A stretch of DNA of 64,000 bases from Hymenobacter wooponensis (GCF_004745865.1 NZ_SRKZ01000002.1:620001-684000), one strand, 5' to 3'. Counted from the first letter of the stretch, positions 15,841 to 25,131 are shown. Made by a program: numbers and translations. The notes: generated from the letters alone by a model not told the origin.

Positions 15841-17829
15841 ATGAACAAGCTTTATGCGTCCCTTCGCCGGGGAGCCACGGGGTGGCTGCTCGGTGCCGCG
15901 GCCCTGCTAGGCTGTTGGCCACTCCAAGCCACTGCCCAAACCAAAAGCGCCAAGCGCGGTATCGCCTACGGTTACCACTCGGCGGCCGACATGCAGGCCC
16001 TGGCCCCCGGCATCAGCTGGTGGTACAACTGGTACTCGAAGCCCGAAGCTGGTGCGGCCAGTGTTTACACTGGCCTAGGCATCGACTACGTGCCCATGCA
16101 GTGGGGCCGCGACCTGGATGGCGCCCCCTTCACCGCCGACCGGCTAGCCGCCAACATTCCGGCCGGGGCTAAGTACTTGCTGGGCTTCAATGAGCCCAAC
16201 TTCCGCAGCCAGGCCAACCTTACGCCTACCCAGGCAGCCGCCCTGTGGCCTACGCTACAGGAAGTTGCCCGCCGCAAAAACCTCAAGCTGGTGTCGCCGG
16301 CCGTGAACTACTGCGGCGACTGTGTATCGGAAAACGGTACCACTTACTACTCGCCTACGCAGTACCTCGATGCCTTTTTTGCCGCCTGCCCCAGCTGCCA
16401 GGTAGACTACATTGCCGTGCATACCTACGTGTGCGAGGAGCAATGGCTGCGCGATAAAATTGGGGAGCTGAAGAAGTACGGCAAACCCATCTGGCTCACG
16501 GAGTTTTCGTGCGGTGATAAGCCCCAGGACCAGATTACGCTGGATGTGCAGAAGCGCTACCTCACCGCCGCCGTAAACTACCTGGAAAACGAGCCAGCGG
16601 TATTTCGCTACGCCTGGTTCTCGGGCCGCAACAACGAGATACCCAATATCAACTTGCTCGGGGCCGCCTCGGGTCAGCTCACCGAGCTAGGCCAGCTGTA
16701 CGTGAGCCTGCCCTTCAGCGGCAGCACGCCTACCACCCCTACCACACCCACCACGCCTGCGCCGGCCACTACCCGCCTGACGCCCGTGGCCGCCACGGCT
16801 TCCTCCAGCGAAAACACGGGTACCACTGCCGCCAAGGCCATTGATGGCAACATGACTTCCCGCTGGGCCAGCGCCTTCGCCGATCCGCAATACCTGCAGC
16901 TCGATTTGGGCGCGGTGAAAGACATTGCGCGGGTGAAGATTTACTGGGAAGCTGCCTACGGCAAAGACTACCAGCTGCAAACTTCCCTCGATGGCACCTC
17001 CTGGACCTCCATCCAGTCAGTCATCAACGGCGACGGTGGCCTAGACGATATTACGGGTCTGGCGGGCCGGGGCCGCTACGTGCGCATCTACGGTACCCGC
17101 CGCGCTACCACCTACGGCTACTCCATCTACGAGGTAGAAGTGTATGGCCCCGCCACCGGTACTGCTACAGCTATCAACCTGGAGGCAGAGGCCTACAGCA
17201 GCATGTCGGGGGTGCAAACTCAAACCACCACCGACACCGGTGGGGGCTTGAACGTGGGCTACATTGATGCCGGTGACTGGATGGCCTACAGCAACATCAC
17301 CTTCCCCACCACGGGCAATTACACCATTGAGTACCGGGTGGCCAGCCCCAGCGGCGGCACCTTATCGTCGGACCTGAACTCGGGCACTACCCAACTAGGC
17401 AAAGTGACCATTCCGGCTACCGGCGGCTGGCAAACCTGGGCTACCGTATCGCAAACGGTGAGCGTAACGGCCGGCACTTACAGTTTCGGGGTGTTTGCTC
17501 AAACCGGCGGCTGGAACCTCAACTGGATTCGCATTAGCCAAGCTGGCAGCAGCGTAGCCACCGCTACCGCTGTTGCGGCCGCTACCGCTCCTGAGCCCAC
17601 TGTGCAGCTGTACCCCAACCCCGCAACCGACAAGCTGCGCCTCACCTCTACCCTGCCCCTGACTGGCAGCCAATACCAGATTACGGATGCGTACGGGGTG
17701 GTGAAAGCGCAGGGTACTTTGGGCAGCACCAACGAGATTAATGTAGCCTCACTACGGGCGGGCATGTACACGCTGCTGATCATCACCAAAGACCAGCAGA
17801 GAATCACCCAACGACTGGTGAAAGAGTAA
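15841..17829 (+). CDS. secreted GH128 beta-1,3-glucanase with carbohydrate-binding modules
   Basis: A 662-residue multidomain enzyme. Residues 1-33 are a signal peptide ending TAQ. Residues about 37-290 match glycoside hydrolase family 128 (Glyco_hydro_cc): GFNEPN supplies the acid/base Glu118 and WLTEFSC the nucleophile Glu221. A Thr/Pro linker (about 297-310) leads to a discoidin F5/8-type module (312-440), then a CBM6-like module (445-567) with DAGDWMAYSNI. Residues about 590-662 (VQLYPNPATDKLRL to the end, RLVKE) are a type IX secretion sorting domain. It is likely an endo-beta-1,3-glucanase acting on extracellular glucan. It appears monocistronic. Confidence 0.9.
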   Translation: MNKLYASLRRGATGWLLGAAALLGCWPLQATAQTKSAKRGIAYGYHSAADMQALAPGISWWYNWYSKPEAGAASVYTGLGIDYVPMQWGRDLDGAPFTADRLAANIPAGAKYLLGFNEPNFRSQANLTPTQAAALWPTLQEVARRKNLKLVSPAVNYCGDCVSENGTTYYSPTQYLDAFFAACPSCQVDYIAVHTYVCEEQWLRDKIGELKKYGKPIWLTEFSCGDKPQDQITLDVQKRYLTAAVNYLENEPAVFRYAWFSGRNNEIPNINLLGAASGQLTELGQLYVSLPFSGSTPTTPTTPTTPAPATTRLTPVAATASSSENTGTTAAKAIDGNMTSRWASAFADPQYLQLDLGAVKDIARVKIYWEAAYGKDYQLQTSLDGTSWTSIQSVINGDGGLDDITGLAGRGRYVRIYGTRRATTYGYSIYEVEVYGPATGTATAINLEAEAYSSMSGVQTQTTTDTGGGLNVGYIDAGDWMAYSNITFPTTGNYTIEYRVASPSGGTLSSDLNSGTTQLGKVTIPATGGWQTWATVSQTVSVTAGTYSFGVFAQTGGWNLNWIRISQAGSSVATATAVAAATAPEPTVQLYPNPATDKLRLTSTLPLTGSQYQITDAYGVVKAQGTLGSTNEINVASLRAGMYTLLIITKDQQRITQRLVKE

Positions 17830-17892
17830 ATAAAGCCTAAAGCACACTGACCAAGGCGGCTCTGAAGTAGTTTGATGTTACCCTTGGGCAAG

Positions 17893-18041
17893 CCGAACGG
17901 TGTAGAAACGCAATATTTTGCGCCTCCTGTTGAACAATAACGCGGGAACGACTGGCCTAGAACAATAGTCATTGAACCACGCAAGGCAAACAACATCAGC
18001 ATACGCCGAGACTCCAACTATTGCGTCTCTACATCGTTCGG
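17893..18041. repeat. inverted-repeat element, diverged copy
   Basis: Left arm from 17893 (CCGAACGGTGTAGAAACGC) and right arm ending 18041 are imperfect reverse complements. Sequence is related to the perfect element at 19486-19683. An ACTGGCCTAG motif copy lies between the arms. The element fills most of the 367-base gap 17830-18196. Confidence 0.7.
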
Positions 18042-18068
18042 CCTATCACTCAAACAGCGCCCTAGCAA

Positions 18069-18104
18069 AAGCGGCTGAAGCTCTCGTAGCTTCAGCCGCT
18101 TTTC
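18069..18104. terminator. hairpin terminator of GCGGCTGAAGCT type
   Basis: Stem 18069-18082 with 18088-18101 followed by TTT. The A-run before it makes it usable in both directions, by the glucanase gene and the convergent signal peptidase gene. Confidence 0.8.
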
Positions 18105-18196
18105 TGTTTCTGCCGCAAGGACAACTAGGCCTGTGCCCGCTTAACCAAAGTGGTTTTGTACCACGAAAATCCGTTTCGCGGCACTATCCGCCTGCT

Positions 18197-19357
18197 CTAG
18201 CTAATGGGGCGGAGTAGCCGGTCCCAGCGGATTTTGTGCAACAGGTCGGCGTTGGGGTCGAGGGAGAGCCACACGAATACCGCTTTGCCTACGATGTAGT
18301 CTTCGGGCACGAAACCCCAGAAGCGCGAATCCTCAGAGTTGTGGCGGTTGTCGCCCATCATAAAGTAGTAGTTCTGCTTGATGGTGTAGCGCGTGAGCGG
18401 CTGACCATTTTGGTAAATCTGACCCTGCTGCCAGGTAATAGCTTGGTTGCCCTCGTAGTGGGCCACGATGGCGTAGTAGGCCGCCGCGTTGGCGGGCGTG
18501 AGGGTTACCGTCTGGCCCTTGCGGGGCACGGGCAGCGGGCCGTAGTCATCGAGCTGCCAGTTGCGGGGCTGGCTGCTTTGCGCCGCGCTGGGGTTATGGA
18601 AATCTCCCACATCCGGGAACAACTGCGTGCGGTACTCAGGAACGGTTAGCGCTTTCACGTAGGGCTGGCGTCGAAAATACTCGGCCACGGTGGGCGTACA
18701 GCTAATGATGAAGCCAGGCTTACCGGTGGCCGGGTCGGCAGTGGCCTGGGGTATGCCGTCGGGCTCGTTGTAGTCTACCACGCCCTTGTCGCGCAAGGCT
18801 TGCCGCACGGCATCATCGGGGTGGTCTACCTGCAGGAAGTAGGTGTTCTGGAGCTGCCCCGCCACTGCGCCAGCTTGACCATTGACGAACACCCGCCCTT
18901 GCCGAACTTCCAGCGTATCGCCGGCCACGGCTACGCAACGCTTAATCAGGTGAGTGCGCATGTCGGCGGGGCGCTCAAGTTCATGCGGCACATGAAATAC
19001 CACTACATCGTTGCGCTGCACCGAGCTAAAGCCGGGAAACCGATAGGTGGGCAACTGAATGGCATCGGAGTAGCTTTTCAGCTCAGTGCCCCACAACTTC
19101 TGGTGCGTGAGCGGCACCTGCAGGGGCGTTTGGGGCGTAATGGGGCCGTAGTGCAGGCGGCTCACAAACAGGTAGTCGCCTACCTTCAGTGAGTTCTCCA
19201 TGCTGGGCGTTGGGATGGTGTAGGCCTCTACCGCCGACCACCGGATAAATGTAGCTGCCATCACGGCGAAAACCACGGCATCGCGCCACTCTCGGGCTGG
19301 GCTCTTGGGCGGAGGTGGCGGTGACGCCGCACGGCGCCGGAAGCGAAAGAGGTTCAT
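18197..19357 (-). CDS. lepB: signal peptidase I
   Basis: A 386-residue membrane peptidase that removes signal peptides from exported proteins. A single N-terminal membrane helix (about 26-42) is followed by [14 protein letters not shown] with catalytic Ser52 and [13 protein letters not shown] with catalytic Lys139. The last conserved box, [33 protein letters not shown], is near the C-terminus. About 130 residues are inserted between the Lys box and this box, which is usual for the long Bacteroidota form. Many exported proteins in this window would be its substrates. Confidence 0.95.
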   Translation of the reverse strand: MNLFRFRRRAASPPPPPKSPAREWRDAVVFAVMAATFIRWSAVEAYTIPTPSMENSLKVGDYLFVSRLHYGPITPQTPLQVPLTHQKLWGTELKSYSDAIQLPTYRFPGFSSVQRNDVVVFHVPHELERPADMRTHLIKRCVAVAGDTLEVRQGRVFVNGQAGAVAGQLQNTYFLQVDHPDDAVRQALRDKGVVDYNEPDGIPQATADPATGKPGFIISCTPTVAEYFRRQPYVKALTVPEYRTQLFPDVGDFHNPSAAQSSQPRNWQLDDYGPLPVPRKGQTVTLTPANAAAYYAIVAHYEGNQAITWQQGQIYQNGQPLTRYTIKQNYYFMMGDNRHNSEDSRFWGFVPEDYIVGKAVFVWLSLDPNADLLHKIRWDRLLRPIS

Positions 19358-19485
19358 AGTAGGAGGTTGGCTGGAGGTGAAATAGAGCCGGCGCGAGCAG
19401 GCGCAACATGTTATATCAGCTATACTCTATCCCCAACGCTCTTTCTGCTTCCCTTAGTGTATGCCAGGGTGCAGTCCCCGAACAA

Positions 19486-19683
19486 TGTAGAGACGCATAG
19501 TTGCGTCTCGGCACCAGAACGACTGGCCTGGAACAACAAGCCTGCACCATATCCCCATAGCTCCAGCCACACAACTCTTCAGGCTTCCCCTCTCTGAAGG
19601 AGAGGGGGCCGGGGGTGAAGCCCCATCAGAACAGCGGTTAAACAACCTCAGCACGCACCGAGACGCAACTATGCGTCTCTACA
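19486..19683. repeat. 198-bp element with 26-bp perfect inverted ends
   Basis: Ends 19486-19511 and 19658-19683 are exact reverse complements. Each end is itself a hairpin, since GAGACGCA pairs with TGCGTCTC four bases later. The interior carries ACTGGCCTGG and a short CCCCTCTCTGAAGGAGAGGGG hairpin. No coding capacity, so it resembles a MITE or REP-type unit. It occupies most of the 337-base gap 19358-19694. Confidence 0.85.
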
Positions 19684-19694
19684 ACACTTGGGAC

Positions 19695-20957
19695 CTATGG
19701 CTTAGCAGCCGTTTTCAGATACTCCACGGCCTTGTCCAGCGTTGCGTCTCCGCCCGCTTGGGCAGCCGGGTCTACCCGCTCAGCGGGCACGAAGTTTTCG
19801 CGGGGCAGCCCATCCACCCGGTACAGCCGCTCAGTAGGGATATTGAAGCCGAACCCTGCATTTGGCAGCCGAAACGACTCGATGGCCCCATTCAGGCGAG
19901 CCATTTCGGTACCCATGATGGTGGCGCGGTGCATGGCATCAAACCCAATGGTAATACCCTCGGCCATACTGCCGGTCCAGCGGCTCACTAGCACCACCAG
20001 TGGCCTAGCGTAAGGCTGCCGCCGCGGTGCCACTAGCTCCAGGGTGCTGCGCTTGATGCCAAACTCTCGCTCCTCAGCTGCAAACTCATGGCGTTGGTAG
20101 GACTGCTCCTGGGTGATAAAGCGCCCCATAATGGCCCGGGCCACGGTGGAGTTGCCGCCGCCCGGTGTTTCGCGCAGATCCAGCACGAGGCCTGAGGTAG
20201 CGGCCAGGGCATTGAGGGTGCTGTCGAAGGCAGGTATCAGACGGTTGTCGCCCAGGCTGTTATTGATTTTGATGTAACCCGCAGAGCCCAGCTTTCGGCT
20301 TTCCAGCAGGCCCGCGTAGCGGATGTTTTCCAGCTGAGAGGTAGGCTTGTCCGGGTACAGCTCCAACTGGCGGCCCTGAGACTTCACCGTCAGCTTGCGG
20401 ATAGTATTGTGGGTGCCGGCCAGGGCTTGGTTGAGGGCCACTTCGCGGGCCGCATCGTCCGGGGTTTTCAGGCAGTGGCCTAGCAAAGGCGTCGCGGCTT
20501 GCGCAATGGGCACATCATTCACGGCCACCAGTTCCATACCGGGGCGTAGGCCACTCCGCTTGGCTCCGTAGCCCGCCCGTACCGCCACCACCACGGGCTT
20601 GCCCTGCTGGTACTGCGCCCACACATCGGTGCCCGAAGGCAGCAGGCGGCGCGAGTCGGGCAGATTAGTGGAGAGGGAGGCGTGGTTGTCGTAGAGTTCG
20701 TTGAGCGCGTTTTCCAGCAGGCGTGTGAACTGCGCCTTAGTGCTGATGCCCGGCAGCTGGGCCCCGTAATAGGTGCGCACCTTGGCCCAATCCGTCTGCT
20801 TCTTATCGAAGTAGCAGTAGTTCTCGTTGACGGTCGTCCAGAAGTAGTCGAAATCCTGCTGGTACTGCTGGGGCGTGAGCTTGGTTTGGGCCCGCAGTGT
20901 GGCGGGCAGGAGCAGTAGTAAAAGCACGCACAGCAGGCGCTGACCGGTATAGAGCAC
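19695..20957 (-). CDS. S41 family C-terminal-processing-like peptidase
   Basis: A 420-residue exported serine peptidase. A signal peptide covers residues 1-24 (VLLLLLLPATLRAQ). A helical N-terminal cap (25-105) precedes a PDZ-like region (about 112-200, SGLRPGMELVAVNDVP) and the S41 core (about 225-400), with LVLDLRETPGGGNS and the catalytic nucleophile Ser330 in SRWTGSMAEG. The start is a GTG at 20957. It probably works in the periplasm or on the cell surface; the target is unknown. The gene ends next to the 198-bp element. Confidence 0.88.
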   Translation of the reverse strand: MLYTGQRLLCVLLLLLLPATLRAQTKLTPQQYQQDFDYFWTTVNENYCYFDKKQTDWAKVRTYYGAQLPGISTKAQFTRLLENALNELYDNHASLSTNLPDSRRLLPSGTDVWAQYQQGKPVVVAVRAGYGAKRSGLRPGMELVAVNDVPIAQAATPLLGHCLKTPDDAAREVALNQALAGTHNTIRKLTVKSQGRQLELYPDKPTSQLENIRYAGLLESRKLGSAGYIKINNSLGDNRLIPAFDSTLNALAATSGLVLDLRETPGGGNSTVARAIMGRFITQEQSYQRHEFAAEEREFGIKRSTLELVAPRRQPYARPLVVLVSRWTGSMAEGITIGFDAMHRATIMGTEMARLNGAIESFRLPNAGFGFNIPTERLYRVDGLPRENFVPAERVDPAAQAGGDATLDKAVEYLKTAAKP

Positions 20958-21014
20958 AGTGTAGAAGGCTAAGGTAGAAGTAGGCTCGACTAGTTAATAA
21001 ATGTGGTTGGGATT

Positions 21015-21117
21015 ACCCCACCCCCAGCCCCTCCCCTCCGGGAGAGGGGTGCCACACAACTTCAACGACTTCGTCAGAACGCACCCCTCTCCCGGAGGGG
21101 AGGGGAGGGGGTGGGGT
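21015..21117. repeat. long purine/pyrimidine hairpin
   Basis: ACCCCACCCCCAGCCCCTCC at 21015 pairs with GGAGGGGAGGGGGTGGGGT ending 21117 around a short loop, with arms of about 36 bp. It lies between the divergent S41 and VWA genes. This looks like a repeat unit rather than a terminator because neither gene ends here. Confidence 0.8.
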
Positions 21118-21181
21118 CACGCTAGGCTACCTCCCAGCAAACCCCTATTTTGCACTCTCTAGCGCTTTGCTATCCTATCTA

Positions 21182-22858
21182 ATGCTTTCCGTATCCTTCC
21201 GGGCTTTTCTCTGTGGACTTGTTCTCCTGCTAGCCACCGTTACCACCCACGCTCAAACCGCCCCTTCCGAAGCTGAGCTAAACACCTTCTACGACCAGCT
21301 CAACGCTTACCGCACCTCCCGCTACCAGCCCCTCCCCGACCTGGAGGCCCTGCAGCTGCCCTCCACTTTCTCGGGCGCCGACCTGCAGGCCCTGCACCTG
21401 CAAGACCGCCACATCGTGCGCATTGATCTGGTGTACACGGCTTTCCGCCTGAACCCTACCTTCAATCAGCGCCAGCTTAACCTCAGCCGCATCCGTAACC
21501 TGGCGAGTGGCCTACCGGGCCTGCTGCAGGATGAATCCGTGACCTGGACGCTGGTGGAGCAAACCGGCTGCAACAGCCCCACCGAGTGCCAGCCGTTTTT
21601 CCACGGGTTTGTGGTGTACGTGGCCCGGCACGCCACCGCCGCCACCAGCCGCGCCGACCTCGACAGCCTCACGCGCAAGCTGCGCATCCTGGAAAAGAAG
21701 CGCCCCAAAGCCAGCAAGAAAGCCCCCGGCAAAAAGGTGGCCTGCAACCTGCCCGGCAGCCGCTTCAGCAACCGCCAGATGGCCCGCAGCCTGCGCCGCC
21801 TCTACCACTGCCCCCAGCGCGATGCCCAGGTAGTGAGGTTTGAGCTCACGGTAGCCGCCAATGGCGCCATCCAGACGGTGAAGGTGCTGCCCACCGCTAG
21901 GCCACTCTGCACCGCCGAGCTGGAAGAAGCCATCCGAAAGAGTGTGGCCTTCAACTCCGGCTTCCCCATTGATCGGAAGATGTTTCCGTTTAGCGCCAAA
22001 GGCGTTATCCGGCTGCCCATTGGGCCCTTCCAGCTGCTGGGCGAAGCCGATATGGGTTTCACCAACTTCGCCCTCCCCGATTCGGCGGCCCGGCTTTACC
22101 GCGTCTTCCTGAAAAAGAAGAACAAGCAGCACAAAAACGACTACTGCGAAGCGCGCATCACCAAGAAAGGCGAGCTGCTGGCCGCCGCAGATACCGCCGC
22201 CGAGGAGCTGCCCCTGCCGCCCGATGCCAACGTGGTTACCCGCGTGATGCAGCGCCACCCCGAGTGGGACAAGGAAGTGGTAGTGACCGATGCCACCGGC
22301 AGCATGTTCCCCTACACCTACGACCTGCTGGCCTGGCTGCAGCTCAGCGCCCTCGAAGACGAGAAAACCTTCGTATTCTTCAATGATGGCAACGACCAGC
22401 CCGACAAAGACAAGCGCGTGGGCAAAACCGGCGGCCTCTTCCACGTAACCACCAGCAGCTACGAGGCCATCAAGAACAAGCTCATTGAAACGATGAAGGC
22501 CGGCGGGGGCGGCGACGCGCCCGAAAACGACGCCGAAGCCCTGCTCTACGCCCAGCAGCTCGCCGGCCCCGGCACCTCCCCCACGGACCTCATCCTGATT
22601 GCCGACAACTACACCTTCCCCCGCGACGCCAAGCTGCTCAAAAACACCACGGCCCACGTCCGCATCATCCTCTGCGGGGTCCGCGACTACATCAACCCCA
22701 AATACCTCGCCCTGGCCCGCCAGCACGGCTTCACCCTGCACACCATCGAGGGCGACATTGAGAACTTAAGCAAGCTGCTGGAAGGCGAAACCATCACCAT
22801 CCAGGGCCAGCAATACCAAGTCACCAAAGATGGGTTTAAGCTCGTGCAGAAGACATAG
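21182..22858 (+). CDS. exported VWA-domain protein with TonB-like middle region
   Basis: A 558-residue protein with a signal peptide (first about 25 residues, ending THAQ). Residues about 205-280 (VVRFELTVAANGAIQTVKVLP, then LEEAIRKSVAF and GVIRLPIGPF) resemble a TonB C-terminal-like fold. Residues about 360-545 resemble a von Willebrand A domain: VVVTDATGSM in the metal-site position, GGGGDAPENDAEALLYA, and TDLILIADN. The metal motif has Thr-Gly-Ser rather than Ser-x-Ser, so metal binding is uncertain. ATG 21182 was chosen over a TTG at 21167. Function unknown; cell-envelope location likely. The next gene starts 27 bases on. Confidence 0.65.
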   Translation: MLSVSFRAFLCGLVLLLATVTTHAQTAPSEAELNTFYDQLNAYRTSRYQPLPDLEALQLPSTFSGADLQALHLQDRHIVRIDLVYTAFRLNPTFNQRQLNLSRIRNLASGLPGLLQDESVTWTLVEQTGCNSPTECQPFFHGFVVYVARHATAATSRADLDSLTRKLRILEKKRPKASKKAPGKKVACNLPGSRFSNRQMARSLRRLYHCPQRDAQVVRFELTVAANGAIQTVKVLPTARPLCTAELEEAIRKSVAFNSGFPIDRKMFPFSAKGVIRLPIGPFQLLGEADMGFTNFALPDSAARLYRVFLKKKNKQHKNDYCEARITKKGELLAAADTAAEELPLPPDANVVTRVMQRHPEWDKEVVVTDATGSMFPYTYDLLAWLQLSALEDEKTFVFFNDGNDQPDKDKRVGKTGGLFHVTTSSYEAIKNKLIETMKAGGGGDAPENDAEALLYAQQLAGPGTSPTDLILIADNYTFPRDAKLLKNTTAHVRIILCGVRDYINPKYLALARQHGFTLHTIEGDIENLSKLLEGETITIQGQQYQVTKDGFKLVQKT

Positions 22859-22884
22859 TCCTATTTTATCTATTTAGTAGACCT

Positions 22885-23547
22885 ATGAAATTTACTTTTT
22901 CACTCTTTTTATTTGCCTGGACCATTTGCTCCTGTTCGACTCAAAGAGAAAATACTTATGAGGAAAATCTAGCTATTTGCACAAAAAAGCTGGGCCATTA
23001 TCCCAAAGGAATTGACAGCTCCAGCATAGAAGGAGCAGAAGCAAGATACCAATTTAAGGAGCAGATACGTGAGTGCATGAAGGGCTCTATGGGCCCTGCT
23101 CTTACAGTTAGAACCTATGGTGGTGATAGTGTCAATACATTGCCGACCCAGGGTAAGGCTATGATTTTATTCTTCTGGTTAGTTTTTCCTGACGGCTCTG
23201 CGGAAGCTGAAAAGGCTGATTTAGCTATTTTTTCAGCTATGAATGCGCTTTGCCAAAAACATAGTCAGAGCGTCGACTTTATTGGATTTCCTTTTAATGA
23301 CTCTTCTACAACAAGACGTTATTTGCAAGCGCATCCTCTGATCTTCCCCCAAGTTTATGACAAGAAAATAACTAGTAACAAGCATATAGCATTGACACAA
23401 GATGGAACCGCTTGTGTCATATTTATCAACACTCAGGGAAGGGTTGTCAAGATACGTTCAGGTAGTCCCACAAGTGAGAAACAGATCATAGAGTCTTACT
23501 CACCGATAATTCAAGCCTGCATAGATAACAAGCTCTACAGTGACTAA
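22885..23547 (+). CDS. AT-rich lipoprotein with thioredoxin-like fold
   Basis: A 220-residue putative lipoprotein: MKFTFSLFLFAWTICSC gives a lipobox with Cys at 15 or 17. The mature part looks like a TlpA/peroxiredoxin-type thioredoxin fold (AMILFFWLVFPDGS, SVDFIGFPFNDSS, TACVIFINTQGRVVKI), but the usual CxxC active site after FW is absent. The gene is visibly richer in A and T than all its neighbours and uses different codons, which suggests recent acquisition. It lies 27 bases after the VWA gene, so it may share its transcript. A terminator follows at once. Confidence 0.7.
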   Translation: MKFTFSLFLFAWTICSCSTQRENTYEENLAICTKKLGHYPKGIDSSSIEGAEARYQFKEQIRECMKGSMGPALTVRTYGGDSVNTLPTQGKAMILFFWLVFPDGSAEAEKADLAIFSAMNALCQKHSQSVDFIGFPFNDSSTTRRYLQAHPLIFPQVYDKKITSNKHIALTQDGTACVIFINTQGRVVKIRSGSPTSEKQIIESYSPIIQACIDNKLYSD

Positions 23548-23553
23548 ATGCAA

Positions 23554-23592
23554 AAAGAGGCTGCAACTCCTGGGAGCTGCAGCCTCTTTCGT
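23554..23592. terminator. hairpin terminator between convergent genes
   Basis: AAAGAGGCTGCA (23554-23565) pairs with TGCAGCCTCTTT (23578-23589). It can serve both the lipoprotein gene and lpdA. Confidence 0.85.
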
Positions 23593-23611
23593 TTCTACCG
23601 CAAGCGCGGAA

Positions 23612-25018
23612 TTACATGTGAATAGCCCGATTTTCCGTAGCGGCGAGGCAGGCTTCCTTCATGGCTTCGGCGTAGGTGGGGTGGGCGTGGCTCATGCGGG
23701 CTACGTCCTCGGCGGAGGCGCGGAACTCCATGGCCGTTACGGCTTCGGCAATCAGGTCGGCGATGCGGGGGCCGATCATGTGCACGCCCAGGATTTCGTC
23801 GGTCTCCTTGTCGGCCAGCACTTTCACGAAGCCGTCGAGGTCCATGGAGGCGCGGGCGCGGCCCGAGGCGCGGAAGGGGAACGAGCCGGTTTTGTAGGCC
23901 TTGCCCTGCTCCTTCAGCTGCTCTTCAGTGTAGCCCACTCCCGCCACTTCCGGCCAGGTGTACACCACGCCGGGGATGAGTAAGTAGTTAACGTGCGGCT
24001 TCTGGCCTACAATGGTTTCGGCCACGAACACGCCTTCTTCCTCGGCCTTGTGGGCCAGCATAGCCCCCCGAATCACGTCGCCGATGGCGTAGATGCCGGG
24101 CACGTTGGTTTGCAGGTGCTCATCAACTTTAATGCGGCCGCGCTCTTCCATTTCTACGCCGGCAGCTTCCAGGTTCAGGCCCGCGGTGTAGGGCACGCGG
24201 CCCACGGCCACCAGGCAGTAGTCGCCTTCAAACTTCACTTCCTCGCCTTTCGGGTTGGTAGCGGTTACCGTCACAGCGTCGCCCTCGCGGGTAGCGCCGG
24301 TTACTTTGTGGCTCAGGAAGAACTCAATGCCGATTTTGCCCAGGATGCGCTTCAGCTCCTTGCCGAGGGCGCGGTCCATGGTGGGGATGAGGGAATCCAT
24401 GAACTCAATCACGGACACTTTCGCGCCGAGACGAGCGTACACCGAAGCCATTTCCAGCCCGATTACGCCGCCGCCAATCACAATCATGTGCTTAGGCACC
24501 TCCCGGATGTTCAGGGCCTCGGTGCTGGTGATGATGCGCTGCTTGTCCTGCTTGATGAAAGGCAGCACGGTGGGCTTAGAGCCAGTAGCAATGATGACGT
24601 TTTTCGTCTCGATCTGCTGCTCCTCGCCGCCCGCAGTGGGCTGAATTTTGATGTGATTCTTATCTACGAACGAACCGACGCCGTGCAGCACGTCGATCTT
24701 GTTCTTCTTCATCAGGAACTGGATGCCGTCGGTATTGGCCTTCACCACCCCGTTTTTACGGTCGATGAGCTGGTTCATGTTGATCTGCAGGTCGCTCAGC
24801 TCAATGCCGTGCTCCTTGAAGGTGTGACCGGCATTGTGGAAGTGCTCCGTCGAGTCGAGGAGGGCTTTGCTGGGGATGCAGCCCACGTTGAGGCAGGTGC
24901 CGCCCAAGGTGTCGTACTTCTCAATCAGGGCAGTTTTGAGGCCTAGCTGGGCGCAGCGGATGGCCGCTACATAACCGCCTGGCCCGGAGCCGATGACGGT
25001 AACGTCGTATTGGTTCAT
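23612..25018 (-). CDS. lpdA: dihydrolipoyl dehydrogenase (E3)
   Basis: A 468-residue flavoprotein that reoxidises dihydrolipoyl groups with NAD+. Visible: FAD motif VTVIGSGPGGYVAAI, redox cysteines Cys42 and Cys47 in GGTCLNVGCIPSK, NAD motif VIGGGVIGLEMASVY, the second FAD motif IYAIGDV, and the catalytic His in HAHPTYAEAM near the C-terminus. It can serve the SucA-SucB complex and the glycine cleavage system coded in this window. ATG 25018 is preferred to a TTG two codons upstream. No E1 or E2 gene adjoins it. Confidence 0.97.
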   Translation of the reverse strand: MNQYDVTVIGSGPGGYVAAIRCAQLGLKTALIEKYDTLGGTCLNVGCIPSKALLDSTEHFHNAGHTFKEHGIELSDLQINMNQLIDRKNGVVKANTDGIQFLMKKNKIDVLHGVGSFVDKNHIKIQPTAGGEEQQIETKNVIIATGSKPTVLPFIKQDKQRIITSTEALNIREVPKHMIVIGGGVIGLEMASVYARLGAKVSVIEFMDSLIPTMDRALGKELKRILGKIGIEFFLSHKVTGATREGDAVTVTATNPKGEEVKFEGDYCLVAVGRVPYTAGLNLEAAGVEMEERGRIKVDEHLQTNVPGIYAIGDVIRGAMLAHKAEEEGVFVAETIVGQKPHVNYLLIPGVVYTWPEVAGVGYTEEQLKEQGKAYKTGSFPFRASGRARASMDLDGFVKVLADKETDEILGVHMIGPRIADLIAEAVTAMEFRASAEDVARMSHAHPTYAEAMKEACLAATENRAIHM

Positions 25019-25131
25019 ATTCAACGAGTGAATTCGGTGGAAATCAACGGCCGCGAAGGTACGGACGGTGAAGTTGTGAAGTGGTGTATTTGTGAAATAC
25101 TGACCGGGTTAGACTGCTTTTAGAGCTAAGC

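Noticed and set aside
21512..22741. 409-codon open frame antisense to the VWA gene
   Set aside because: Its length comes from GC-rich codon bias on the opposite strand; the sense frame has a signal peptide and domain motifs.
23993..24946. 317-codon frame antisense to lpdA
   Set aside because: lpdA is certain by motif; the antisense translation has no family features.
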